Source of the DNA: Parasitella parasitica
Lineage: Eukaryota > Mucoromycota > Mucoromycetes > Mucorales > Mucoraceae
Assembly (NCBI GenBank): GCA_025201805.1
Contig: MU619247.1
Location: 322,230-386,229 of the forward strand
Reading direction: 5' to 3'
Length of the DNA: 64,000 nt
The position numbers were made by a program, and so were the translations under genes. The notes under the pieces were generated by a model. It saw only the letters and a list, made by a program, of their open reading frames with translations, was not told where the DNA came from and searched no databases. Shown here in pieces: positions 37,436 to 49,621 of this stretch (position 1 is its first letter; every line of letters starts with the position of its first letter).

Positions 37436-38256
37436 AGCATGCCGTCTGGAAAATACGGGTTGGACATTCTATGCTTTTACCTTAAATCTGCTTGTCTAGT
37501 TCCCAAGTTGAAATGTCACTTAATAATTTCATGGGCACCATATAGTGTGCTGATTGTCGGGAGGATTTTAGCCTTGTTTTGTAGAGGAAGGCGACGAAAA
37601 TGCCAAATTTATGTTTCACTACACGATGCTTTTTTGAGATACAGGGTATCCGGGATATACGGTAAGACCGTTCACATGGGTAACTCAAGCAAGTTGAGGA
37701 GTTTGCGGCCGATGCCGAGATCTACTAATTTGTATAAAACATGTGAAATCTTTCAGTTGAAACGATTTTGAAAGTCAATGATAATTTAGATCAGAAAATA
37801 TAACACCAGAGACTCTTCAGTGTGTGAACTTCTTTTTTCGCCGTCTACGATACTCCAGTTTTCTTGTATTAATCTATATATAATGCCATATTTTATTTTG
37901 GATGCTGTATATAACATATATTGAGCCTGTATGTTTTTGTGGTAATATGTGATTTTTGTCATGCTTGTGTTTAGTGTAACCTTTTTTGTTTATGTGATAC
38001 AACATTGGAAACTCTATCGACCTTTGAAAATGGCTTGTTGCACGCAGAATCAGACAATTTGGCTCAGTATTATTAAGATTTTTTATTATATTTTATCAAG
38101 ATACTATCATCATCACTTGAATGATAGTGAAATAGCTATATGTACAACTATATTTGGTTCATAAGAGGAGAGAGAGCAAAAGTAGTAGAGATGGTGAGGA
38201 AGACGGGATAAAAAAGTGGAGGAGGCACGGCCTCTTGGAAAAAATGTGCGGTTATT
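37436..38256. other. intergenic between oligoribonuclease and sugar transporter
   Basis: About 820 bp between convergent genes. A frame at 37439-37771 and its antisense partner are open but carry no recognisable domain. Their comparatively balanced composition could mark an eroded mobile element, but nothing specific was seen. Confidence 0.45.
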
Positions 38257-39971
38257 TTACTTGTAGTTTGGACCATTCTTTTCGTCGTCTTTGATGTAAT
38301 CTTGCTTAATTTCAGCAGCCTCGGTATCCAGAGCAGGTTTATCGCCTACAACAGGTGTAATCATACCACTATTGCGACCAGAAAAGTTACTAGGGAAACG
38401 ACGAGAGCTAGGACGAGAGGCACGTTCAAGAGCGGATTGGGTGTCTTGCTTTTGGTCATACAGGGAGGTAGAACCAATGTGCGAGGCGATGGATTTAGCA
38501 TCCTCCTGAACATCTTCGCTGGCAAACAGAACCTCGATTTCTTCCAAAGATTTACCCTTGGTTTCAGGATACCACAAATAAATAGGAATCAAGAAAATGA
38601 CATTGAGAATACCAAACAACAAGAAAGTCCAATATTTTGCATATTCAAACAAGACGGGAGCAATCATCGCGACCACAAAGTTACCAAGCCAGTTGGCAGC
38701 GGTGGACATGGAGTTGCCCTTTGCTCTGAGTCCAGTGGAGAAGATTTCAGAAGGGTACAGCCAAGCAAGGCCCAACCAGGCGGCACCAAATACAAAGTTG
38801 TAAAGCATAACAAAAGCAATGACAGCACTAGAAGCTTGAGGATTGCCGTCTCTTTCTACAATATACTGACAGCCACCCACGATCAGCAAAGTTACCGCCT
38901 GTCCAATAAGGCCAGCATACATGAGCCAGCGACGACCCAGACGCTCAATAGTAAAGATTGGAGTGACAGCACCCAAAAAGTAAATGATGGAATCCACGCC
39001 AGCCATCAGCATGGCCTTTTCAGTTGTCATACCAGCTTGCTTAAAGACATCTGTCAGATAGTAACTGATGACGTTGATGCCACCGAATTGCTGAATAAAC
39101 TGGCCACCCATACCGAGCAACACACGATAGCGATTGTTCATCTTACCCTTCTTGAAGAGTTCCACATAAGAGGAGATGCCTTCACGACGTTCGAGTTCAA
39201 TACCATCTCGGATTTCTTCCCACTCAGCAATACAACGAGGATGAGTAGTGTCGCAATCAGACCAGAGACGAGCTAAAACCTCTTTACAGTCTTCTTCGTG
39301 GCCATGAGCTTGAAGCCAACGAGGAGACTCGGGCAAAATGAAGGAGGCAATACCTAATACAATAGCAAAGACCATTTGGAAAGCCAGGGGGAATCTCCAA
39401 GCGAATTCACTGTTAACAAAGTAGAGGCCATATTCTAACCAGTAGGCAATGGCAACACCGACAGTCAACAACGATGCTTCGAATGCAACGTGAGCACCTC
39501 TGGACTTTGGAGGAGATAATTCAGCTTGGTAGACGGGAATGGTAGCAGTATTCATACCATTTCCAACACCAGTAATGATACGAGCGACAATCATCATTGG
39601 AGCATTTACTGCTGCAGTTTGCAGGATCGCTCCAATAATGAGAATTAAACAGCCATATCTAATAGTCTTTCTGCGGCCTAACCAATCACCCACACGGCCA
39701 GTAGACAATGCACCTGCCATACAACCTGAAAAAAGTATTGTGAGCATCATGCTGCTTATCTCCAAGTAACAGTATACGTACCAATTTCATATAAGGCCAC
39801 AATGGCACCCATCAACCCGGAGTTGGGATTTCCCATGGTGTCAATGAAGAGCTCGTTTGCAACGACACCAGACATTACACCTTGATCGTAGCCGAAGAGC
39901 AAGAAACCAATAGCAGCCAGCAGAGTAGATGCTCTGAACAATGCTGCTCCTTTTAAAACGAAGCAAGCCAT
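38257..39971 (-). CDS. MFS sugar (hexose-type) transporter
   Basis: Exons 39971-39782 and 39725-38257 (552 residues; 56-bp intron). Twelve hydrophobic segments are evident with the sugar-porter signatures in order: GFLLFGYDQGVMSG in TM1, DWLGRR after TM2, the PESPRWL motif before the central loop, QQFGGINVISYY in TM7 and YPETKGKSLEEIE after TM12. These match fungal hexose or related monosaccharide permeases, which import sugar across the plasma membrane, usually with a proton. The C-terminal tail of about 80 residues is hydrophilic and Ser/Arg-rich with several possible phosphorylation sites, where such permeases are often regulated. Substrate cannot be fixed by eye (glucose, xylose or galactose are all possible). 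Confidence 0.93.
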
Positions 39972-40501
39972 AGTTGTGTATTTTTTAAAGAGTAGATCAG
40001 GATATCAAAAATGAAGAATTGAGGCAGATCAAGAAGAAGAAAACTTTTTCTTTTTTTGTTGTAGAGTGTATCAAAAGAGGCGCTAAAATACAAAGAGAGA
40101 GAAAAAAGATAAACTTCCCCACAAATGCGAGAAAGTAGGAGGTATTTATAAACTTTTTTTTTTTTCTTTTTGGCTGCTGCAGTGTCTTACATTTTACGTT
40201 TTAACCTTCGTCTTGAGGTTTTTACAAATGAACGGAGTTTCAGTTAGAGTAAGGTACCTCTTTTTCTTTGAACTAATGTTTATAGTTGAACAAATGGGTT
40301 TTTTTTTACATGAAGCGTCATTGATCGTGCAACGTAAATTGCAGACTACTGAGTAATTTTCATTGCAATATATGGTATAAAGCTCCGTTCTTCTTTTTTT
40401 TTTTGATCTAAAATGTTTACTTGACTAAACACGGCCTCTGGGATAATCTGGGACATTCCATCATTGGCTATTCTTGATGTCATGTCTTTTTCGAGCGCAA
40501 T

Positions 40502-40536
<35 letters not shown>

Positions 40537-41787
40537 ATCTGAAATTTGTTATAGAATAATTAACCCCATTTAAGATGTTTAAAATTAGTAAAATAGAATA
40601 TAACTTGACAAAGTAGAGAAAAATAACTATTTGCGGTAATTGCTCTGTTGCTTTATTCCTGAAAATTGATAATCATAGTAAATCATGTGTCTCGGTAAAA
40701 TATGTTGTGTCTTTTTTAATAAAGTAAATAGGAAGCACAGGGTCCAATCGAACAAAGCTTGTGATGTATAGCATAGCATCCATCTCTCCAATGTGTACAC
40801 ATGTAGAAAAAAAATACTTTAGTAGATCTGCTTCTTTTCCGAAAAAAGAAACTAGCCTGTTTTGGTCAAATAATGGCGAGATTTCAAGGTCATTTTGTAT
40901 TTGCCTTTTAGGAAGTGTGTATTTGTGAAGAAATATGTGTCAGGTTTGGATATGCTTGCATGTTTATATGGATACAAAGCCAATATTTTGGAGATTTGGT
41001 TGCGTTAAAATCCGTATAAGCTGCTTGGCGATTCATAGACTCAGATAATAGAGTTTCTTGGTCTAAACTAATCTGGATTATTTTGAAACTACAACCTGAG
41101 AAGTGTAGTTGGTTTATTTGATTGGTAATACTCATTACGCTATATAATCGTCAGATGCCATTACAAAGATCAAAATCCAGGTACTAGTAATGCATCAAAG
41201 AGAATATTGCCCAAGCTTATAGTTATCCAGGACGATAAAGTATAGAGCATATGCGGCAGCGTTCACAAAGCCAATTAATCCCGAGAGTACGAGTACTGGT
41301 AAATGTGTATTGGACATGTCCATTTCTATGGCTCCAATGGAACACAGCAGCCGTGGATTGATGGCAAACATCTATTTTGATGTCGCAGCAATAAGCGTCT
41401 CCACTGGTGCTGTGCTCTTGTAACTTTGCATTGTTTTCAGCATTTAGGTATGGTTAAACAGCATTCAAACGCAAAAATACAGCGAAACACAGACAGCCTT
41501 TTGAGCAAGCCTAGTGCGAATCATTATAAATGTTGCTGATGAAAGCTACTTGATTTATTTGGCCGCTAAAGTACACGGATCAAGCGAATACAAATGCATG
41601 GTATACTATTCAAGCTCAATGTGTAACTTCCATTTGCAGAGACATTTGACGCCAAAGAACTTTTGTGTCAGATTTAGATGGTTCTTCAACAGTGTGTATG
41701 TGAGACAAACCAGTCCGATCGGTTTAGAAAAAAAAAACTAGCACAAGTACTCTGCCATCTTTCTTTATTACAAAGACATCTCTGCAG
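39972..41787. other. divergent intergenic region, no gene supported
   Basis: About 1.8 kb between the sugar transporter and PFK-2/FBPase-2 starts, long enough to hold extensive shared control. It contains several T-runs (40158-40168, 40395-40405 and a 29-base run at 40504-40532). Short frames have no support. No factor-binding site was assigned. Confidence 0.5.
40504..40532. repeat. 29-base T homopolymer
   Basis: Uninterrupted T run in the region between the divergent transporter and PFK-2/FBPase-2 genes. Confidence 0.85.
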
Positions 41788-43854
41788 ATGAGTCAGCAAC
41801 AGAAATACAGCAATGACAAGAGAAAGACGTTACCCGTAGTCAAAGTGGAGAAAGACCTTGACAAGCTGCCCAAGCGCGTATTGCCAATCCTTGCAGCTCC
41901 TCATGCGAGCCCTACTCAAGATACGGAGGAAGGCGATCTAACCTTTGTGCAAGAGCCAGATACGATAGCACCTCTTGTCACCACTGCTCCTGTCCCTAAA
42001 CCGCCTACAGCAGTACCAAATTGGCTAAAGTTAAACGCAGAGGATTCAGGTAAAGAGACTACTAGAGCACGTTATTCAATAGGGCTAGATGTACCCGGAG
42101 CAGTTCACACAATCACCACGCCAAGTAAGAACAAATCAGAACAAATCAGAACATGAGCTTGGGTATTAACTGACGTGGGTCACCATAGAGCTCAAGACAG
42201 AACGCCAATTAGACAGTAAATTGGTCGTCATTATGGGTAGGACAAACTTGAGACATGACTCATTCATGCATTAACCTGGCCATGTACACAGTGGGCCTGC
42301 CAGCACGCGGGAAAAGCTATCTTGTCAAGAAATTGAGACGATACTTGAACTGGCTGCAGTACGAAACCAAAGTATTCAATGTAGGCAATATGCGTCGGGT
42401 GTGCGAAGCGAGTTCGCAGGATCAAAATGCCAGTTTCTTTGATCCCAATAACAACGACATGAGGCGTATTCGTGACGAAATTGCCTTGAGCGTGCTGGAG
42501 CAACTAATTGATTGGCTGAAAGAAGGCGGTCGTGTTGCCATTCATGATGCCACCAATTCCACGCTGGCAAGAAGAAAACTGCTGATAGATAGATTGGAGA
42601 GGGAACCAGAGATTAGAGTCTTGCTAATCGAATCTGTCTGCACGGATCAAATGGTAAATGTGCTGTCCAGTGATAAATACGCTGCTGTTCTAACAGTGCT
42701 ATATACGCATTTAGATGCTGGAGCGTAATTTCAGACTGAAATTATCCGGTCCAGATTACAAGAACAAGGATCCTGTGGAAGCTCTTGCTGATTTCAGATC
42801 TCGAGTCGCAAACTACGAAAAGGCCTATCAACCTATTGGCGATTGGGAGGAGGAAAACGATATTCAATTTTGTAAATTAGTGAATGTGGGTAAGAAGGTT
42901 ATTGCTTACAACATCTCTGGCTATCTGTCTGGGCAATGCATATTCTACCTTATGAATTTCAACCTCGTTGGTAAGCTTTATTACGCTACATCAGTTTATA
43001 TCTTACAACTCATCCATAACCAAAAGAGCGCCAAATCTTCGTCACTCGTCATGGTGAGAGCCAAGACAACATCACGGGTCGAATCGGAGGCGATGCTCCA
43101 TTGTCACCGGCAGGCCGAAAATTCGCTAAAGCGCTTGCGAAATTCACCCAAGCGCAACGCATCAAATTTGCCTGCGAAATGGCCTCAAAAGCAAACGAGC
43201 TGGAGCCTGTGGAAAAACAAACGCCTGCTAATGCACTAGAAAAAACGGCCCAGTTTTGCAGCTCTCAATTCACCATCTGGACAAGCATGCTGCAAAGATC
43301 TATGCAAACCGCTGAAAACTTTGATCCTGACGACTATGACGTGAAGCATATTCGTTTTTTGAACGAAATCAATTCCGGTGTACGTATCTGGGGCAGAACA
43401 TACATCCGCACTAACACCTCGTCATAATATGTAGATTTGCGAGGGATTGTCATATCAAGAAATCCAAGAAAGGCATCCGCAAGAATTCAAATTGAGACAG
43501 GCAAACAAACTGTTTTACCGATACCCTGGAATGGGCGGCGAATCTTACATTGATGTTATCCACCGTCTTCAACCGATGATTATTGAATTAGAGAGAATGA
43601 CACAATCGTGTCTGATCATCACACATCGCGTTGTTATGCGCATTTTGTTATCGTATTTGCTCGACTGGAAACGAGAGGACATGCCTCATATGATGGTTCC
43701 TATTCATACGTAATTATTTCTATTTGCTTTTTTTTTTTTTTTTTTTTTATTTTTTGTTCTAAATAGTGTATACGAACTTCGACCGAAGCCTTACGGTACA
43801 GAGCTTAAGAAATGGCAATACATTGAAGAAACGGATTCGTTCGTTGAATTCTAA
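41788..43854 (+). CDS. bifunctional 6-phosphofructo-2-kinase/fructose-2,6-bisphosphatase
   Basis: Seven exons: 41788-42124, 42189-42236, 42292-42653, 42715-42970, 43027-43379, 43435-43709, 43767-43854 (572 residues). The kinase half has the P-loop GLPARGKSY, read correctly only when the 48-bp second exon (LVVIM) is included, followed by VFNVG and HDATNST. The phosphatase half has the histidine-phosphatase motif TRHGES, the catalytic-Glu region ICEGLSYQEI (formed across an intron) and the second His region ITHRVVMR. Both sites look intact, so the enzyme should make and degrade fructose-2,6-bisphosphate, the switch between glycolysis and gluconeogenesis. The first ~110 residues are a Pro/Thr-rich extension that may be regulatory. 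It converges on the succinyl-CoA ligase gene. Confidence 0.94.
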
Positions 43855-44383
43855 CTAAATTAATTGCTTCTCTTTCTTCATTTTGTAAAATAACACATGC
43901 ATTTATACATCTATCGTTTCTTTAAAATAAACCGTATCTCCATCATTTAATTATGCAATCCCACATGATTCTCTACTTAAACATCAGGGTGAATAGTACA
44001 CATTTTGCCATCATGAATCACGTCTTAATTTAGGAGCAAGGCGTGGGCCCCACAACTTAATGGAGAGTGCCTTGGCATAAACCACAATATCTACGTTTAC
44101 CTCTCCCAAAAGCTATATGATCTGCGGTGCTAATGTTCCCAAAAGTAACGAGTCAATCACCAAGCTATTGTATCTTGTATAGTACCTGGTTCATTATTAC
44201 TTGACAACAGAGCCTTTCATGTATATAAAAGTACATTAGGATCGTTTATTTGTACAGTAAAGGAGCTTCTGTGTGAGTGGTTGAGCGAGCATTGTGTGTG
44301 TAGAAAAAATAAAGCAAAAAAAAAAAAAAGGTGTGAAAGTGTATAGAGAATTGTGAAAGATCATGAAAAGGCAATTGTAATTT
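43855..44383. other. convergent 3' intergenic region
   Basis: 529 bp between the 3' ends of PFK-2/FBPase-2 and succinyl-CoA ligase beta. It contains an AATAAA-like site near 43927 and an A-run at 44318-44329. No gene seen. Confidence 0.55.
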
Positions 44384-46086
44384 CTAAGCAAACTTGATAT
44401 CAACATTTGCTTCTCTAGCTAATGTGACAATCTTGGAGAATTTGACGGCCTTTTGAGCAGCAGTATCCAAATCGTCTTGAGCAAAGATACGCAGACCGGA
44501 CTCAGCAATCAACTTCTTGGCTTCCTCGACCTTGGTGCCCTTAAGACGAACAATCAAAGGAATCTTGAGGTCCAGATCTTTGGCAGCGGCAATGATACCT
44601 TCAGCGATAACATCACAGCGCATAATGCCACCAAAGATATTGACAAAGGCAGAAGAAACAGAGGGATCAGACGTAATAATTTCAAAAGCAGCCTTGACAG
44701 CTTCAGGGGTAGCAGCGCCGCCAACGTCTAAAAAGTTAGCGGGCTTACCACCATGAAGTTGAATAATATCCATAGTAGCCATAGCAAGACCAGCGCCATT
44801 GACTATTGAAACATAAGAATAAAAACAAAAACACTGACGGACTCTATAACTTACCTAAACAACCAATGTTGCCATCTAAACCAATATAATTCAAACTGTA
44901 TTTAGCAGCGGCAATTTCACGAGAATCTTCTTGAGAGAAATCACGAAGGTCAAAGACTTCCTTTTGCTTGAAGCTAGCATTATCGTCAAAGTTTAACTTG
45001 GCGTCCATACAGAGCACTACAGATTGGAAATCAGTCAATACCAAAAGGACCCTCTCTTGTGTATATATATATACTACTTTACCTTGGTTATCACTAGATT
45101 CGGACAGGGGGTTGATTTCAACTTGGGTAGCGTCTTTTTCGTTAAAGAGTTTGAAGAGACCCAAGAAAGTATCAGCAGCCTGCTGTTGGCCCTTGGGAGT
45201 GAAACCCATCTTTTTAGCAAGATCCAGAGCCTTCTCTTTTGTAAAACCTTCCTTAACATCAATAGGAAGAGTAATGATGGCTTCAGGGTTAGTGGCGGCA
45301 ACACCCTCAATATCAACACCACCTTGAGAAGAAGCGACGATGACAGGGCCGGCAGATTTACGGTCCAGCAAGATGGCAAAGTAGTATTCATTACGGGCAT
45401 ATTTACGCTCACAGATGTAGACGGCATTACAAGGCTTACCCTCGGCACCAGTTTGTTTGGTAATCAAGTTGTGGCCAAGCATCTTTCCAGCGAGCTCCTT
45501 AGCTTCTTCGGGTCTATAAAAATTTGTTTAGTTCGATTTTTATAGAGGAGCTCCCAGCCCAACATCCACATTGATATAAAAAATAAATAAAAATAAAAAA
45601 AAAAAAAAAGGAGAAACTTACGTGTTGAAAGTCTTGACACCACCCTTATAACCATTATCAAAAGTACCCTTACCACGACCACCAGCAAGAACTTGAGCCT
45701 TAATGACGAGGTCATCAGAGCCTAATAGATTTTAAAGACGATTAGTAATTTTTTTTTTTTTTTTTTGTGGGGAAACAAGAAAAAAATTAGTTAAATTTTA
45801 CCGAGGCTTTTTGCGATATTGTAAGCTTCTTGAGGAGTGTTGGCAACCTCACCCTTGGGGGCATTGATACCATATTCTCTAAGAAGCTTGACAGAGAGAT
45901 ACTCGTGAATGTTGAGGAAACGCTTTTGCTGTTGTTGAAGAGGCTTGCGAGCAATCTGAAATGTGTAAAATAAAATAAAATAAAATAAAAATTAGTTACC
46001 AAGGCAAGCAAAGGATTCAACACGTAGATATTTACCAAAGAAGCACGCTGTGCGATAGAAGAAGCAGCACGTAAAGGATTATACAT
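44384..46086 (-). CDS. LSC2: succinyl-CoA ligase beta subunit, mitochondrial
   Basis: Six exons: 46086-46036, 45955-45802, 45721-45622, 45513-45083, 45016-44855, 44802-44384 (438 residues). The first 30 residues ([15 protein letters not shown], then IARKP) are basic and hydroxylated, a mitochondrial presequence. The mature start [13 protein letters not shown] is typical. ATP-grasp motifs follow: [17 protein letters not shown] and [11 protein letters not shown]. The C-terminal CoA-ligase half has [10 protein letters not shown] and [10 protein letters not shown]. With the alpha subunit it interconverts succinyl-CoA and succinate in the TCA cycle with substrate-level phosphorylation. Fungal enzymes are usually ADP-forming, but specificity is not read here. 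An upstream in-frame ATG at 46152 would add a hydrophobic stretch and is less likely. Confidence 0.94.
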
Positions 46087-46152
46087 TGTTATGAATAAAT
46101 AATAATAGAGTAGATGATGAGAAAGAGAAGAAGAAAAGGAAAAAAGGAACAA

Positions 46153-49028
46153 CAGAATTAGTTTTAAGGGAAAAGGAAGGGGGTCTCCACTGTTTCTCCA
46201 AACAAAAAAGCGGGTAACTACGGAAAAGACTTGATCACCCGAAGTGCACTTTTACAATATCCGCAATGTGTCCATCAACAGCATTGAATCATTGTGTACT
46301 CGATCTTTGTCGTGCTTAGCACGTAAACTAATGGATTTATGCGTTATTGGCAAAAAGGCGTAAAGCATTAAGGTTTTCTGTTGCTCTTGTGCATTCAAAA
46401 ATAAAGAGACCTGATTCCTTAGACTTTCATGGCTGGTTGCTTTACAAGTCCGGGTTGTCCCGTTGTTATGTTTTTAGTCATTGATGCAGGGCACGCACAA
46501 ACAGTAAAATGCAGGCTGATATGATGAACTTAAATATGTAATATGCTATTTATTGCTTGAGTTAAGATACTACCCTTTTGTATTCGTTTTGTTAAAGAAG
46601 TTTTTCCAACCATAAATTCATCCCGAATTAATGATGAATACTACTAGATTTCCGGATGCATGCGAGATACTGAAGTAAGCGCTACAAATTAATGGACTAG
46701 CTGGAACATTGGCAAAACATCTAGGTAAATTTTATTCACCCAAAATGAGGGGTTCTGCTTGTTTTTCATTTTACGGGCATTTGCCTTGGCTTTCAAATCA
46801 ACATTGAAGGCTAGGCATACATTACTCAGTTTTTAGCGGGAAAATCTAGTGTAAATGAAGGCTTTTATTAACCATCAAGCACCTTCAATCTATTGAGATT
46901 TTTGACAGATTTCCATCAATTGAGCTTCATTACGAACTTTTTGTACAATAATTAGAGGCCAAGTATCGATCTCGTATATGTGATAATTCAGATGCTTGGG
47001 AAAAATTCAGAATATATAAACTTGTTGATGTATAAAAAAAAAATACACGCTCTATTTTATTTCAATTCATTGGGAGGGAGGGGATGCTCATGTTGCTTAA
47101 AAGTCAGCTCAAAGCATATGAAAATATTCCCACCTTTCACCATTAATGGTTACATGTTCCTGAATTTGCAATGCTTAATAAACGTATATAATTTTGATTG
47201 ATTTTGCAAAAATTGCATCACATAGGACGTTTGAAGATCTTTTTTTGATCTACATGCTATTTGGTTTTACTCATTATGCAATCTTTACAATGACAGGTTT
47301 GGAAAAATAAATCGTAATACTTTAAGAGTTGGACAAATTTCAAGTCAACGTCTACGATGTAGCCACTCCATTGAGCTATTGTATAGCATAAAAATATATC
47401 ACAGTACGTGTTGTTTTTTGCTTTATAAACAACTGGTAGGAGACATGTCAGCTAAATGCTGCTTGCTTTTCTTGTCTAATTACGTTTACAAATACGCAAC
47501 GTTTTTTTCCCAGGACGTTTTGGCAATCCATGTGAAGTTTACTATTCCTTTTTTTCAAAAAAAGATGCTGTGGGTTGCACAAACCAAACAATTAAAATAT
47601 GTTGTTTTGAGTAAACTGACTTTACGTGTATAAAATTTCCCCTGAAGTTGCTTCTCGTTGATCGTTGTCGCTGCAGCAAACGCAGTAATCATGACTAATG
47701 GCGAGGTTAATGAGAGCATTTTCAAAAACATCTTGACCATGCTTGCAAAGAAGTAATTCCAACTAATTTTTTCCAATACAGCATTATTGGTCTGATCATC
47801 TCAACCAAAAGCTAGGAGGCAATGATTGATAACAGGGTCAAACTTGCAACAGAGAAAATTGTTAAAGCTTATAGAAAAAATATGCTGGTAAATGCAATCA
47901 AATATACAGCAACTAAACTATGTTTGCTGGACAAAAGCCCAAAGCCCAAAGCCAGATGCTTTTATTTTGAATATTTAAAATCATGTTATAATCAAAAAGT
48001 TGGACTCTTTGATCATTACTGTTAAACTTTGTACTTAGTAAATAAAATTTGACAGTTTCGATCAACGCAAACAATCAAGAAAATGAACAATTCATAATGT
48101 CGGTCAAAGCAGTAGACAAGGGAATGATTGCATAAGAACGCAGAAGGGCATGATTGGGTTGCACTAGTATGCAGAATCAGCTTAACAAACTACATAACCT
48201 TGGTGTTGAATTTTATCATTCCTGAAAATGCAAAAAGCGTTTTTTTAAGCATCTGATCAAAAAACCAAGTAAAAATTTATCTGCTTGACATCAAACTGCA
48301 TAGTTTTAATTAATTTACAGTTGTAAAAACTCAATATCATGTCCGGATGATATAAAATATCGTCATTTGATATACTTTTGGCAATCCCCATCATTAAAAG
48401 TGTGTACAATATGCTATGATATCAAGGAGCTATGTGGCTTCATGTGTTTTTTACATGGTTTTGAGGTTATGGTCCTCTATGCGTTACAAACATTCATAAA
48501 CACGAATTGTATTCCTTACATTAATCGAAGACGTTCAATTAAAAAGCTGGCCAAGTCGTAAATGATGAAAGTAGGAAATTGGATCTTTTCCGCTTCTCGC
48601 ACATTATCGGCTGCTGGCCCTTGCTATCAAAGATGATTGGTATGCCTATAATATGAAAATGAAGCACACAATCGGTAATGGTAGATAATAGTCCTAATTC
48701 ACGACCTTGCTTTGCATAATCAACTAGAAATACAAATGTATGAAGTTTTTGCTGCACTAGGCTCAATAATTTAGAGCTATGTACAGATTATTAGGTTGAT
48801 AATATAAGTGATCTATACCAAATGGCTATTACAAGATTAAGAGCTCTTCTTCAATCAGAGACACCTCTCTTCAAAGAGATAATTGAGCGATTTTATGTTG
48901 TGCAAACTGTATAATGTAACTCCTTCTGCTAATGTATTCCAATGCAAGGCTTGTGATGTATCTCCTTGTCCCATAAGAACTATTAAGCTATTGTCACATC
49001 TCTATATGCTGTCTCTTTTTTTTTTTTT
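46153..49028. other. gene-poor A/T-rich region
   Basis: About 2.9 kb with no supported gene. Short frames exist on both strands. One minus-strand frame at 48539-48766 (QQKLHTFVFLVDYAKQGREL) looks compositionally protein-like and could be an eroded mobile-element tail, but I cannot name it. Another at 47555-47776 starts with a signal-peptide-like stretch but has no follow-on. No RNA gene was recognised. Confidence 0.45.
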
Positions 49029-49433
49029 NNNNNNNNNNNNNNNNNNNNNNNNNNNNNNNNNNNNNNNNNNNNNNNNNNNNNNNNNNNNNNNNNNNNNNNN
49101 NNNNNNNNNNNNNNNNNNNNNNNNNNNNNNNNNNNNNNNNNNNNNNNNNNNNNNNNNNNNNNNNNNNNNNNNNNNNNNNNNNNNNNNNNNNNNNNNNNNN
49201 NNNNNNNNNNNNNNNNNNNNNNNNNNNNNNNNNNNNNNNNNNNNNNNNNNNNNNNNNNNNNNNNNNNNNNNNNNNNNNNNNNNNNNNNNNNNNNNNNNNN
49301 NNNNNNNNNNNNNNNNNNNNNNNNNNNNNNNNNNNNNNNNNNNNNNNNNNNNNNNNNNNNNNNNNNNNNNNNNNNNNNNNNNNNNNNNNNNNNNNNNNNN
49401 NNNNNNNNNNNNNNNNNNNNNNNNNNNNNNNNN
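49029..49433. other. assembly gap (405 N)
   Basis: Run of N directly after a T-run (49017-49028) and directly before an LTR-like sequence. The gap probably hides a repeat that could not be assembled. Confidence 0.98.
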
Positions 49434-49515
49434 TTATGTTGTTGTAAAAAGTATAAATAGCAGATGCAAAGTTGAATCTTTAATAAAGTAATCTCAAGTT
49501 TTCGTATCTCGTTAA
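49434..49515 (+). mobile_element. LTR-like remnant A (promoter and poly-A end)
   Basis: Shares about 82 bp with 59503-59587 in inverted orientation. Both include the TATA segment AAAAAGTATAAATAG (49446-49460), a GCAGATGCAA stretch, an AATAAAG poly-A-like signal and the end GTTTTCGTATCTCGTTAAT, after which the two copies diverge. TATA plus downstream poly-A signal is the layout of the U3/R part of an LTR. The upstream half is lost in the assembly gap. Confidence 0.6.
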
Positions 49516-49621
49516 TTCAACGTTTTATATTATACTTTTCTTATTTCGATCTTGCAGATCTCAACAATTGTGATTTTCGATACGCAATCTACGGTTGTAA
49601 GAAACAGTCGTTTATAACATA

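Noticed and set aside
38302..39276. 324-codon plus-strand ORF
   Set aside because: It is the antisense of the sugar transporter, has no domain, and arises from codon bias.
46087..46152. Upstream in-frame ATG of succinyl-CoA ligase beta
   Set aside because: It would place a hydrophobic Phe/Leu/Ser stretch before a good mitochondrial presequence. The ATG at 46086 is preferred.
47555..47776. Minus-strand ORF with signal-peptide-like start
   Set aside because: No conserved continuation or splice partner, and A/T-rich composition explains the hydrophobicity.
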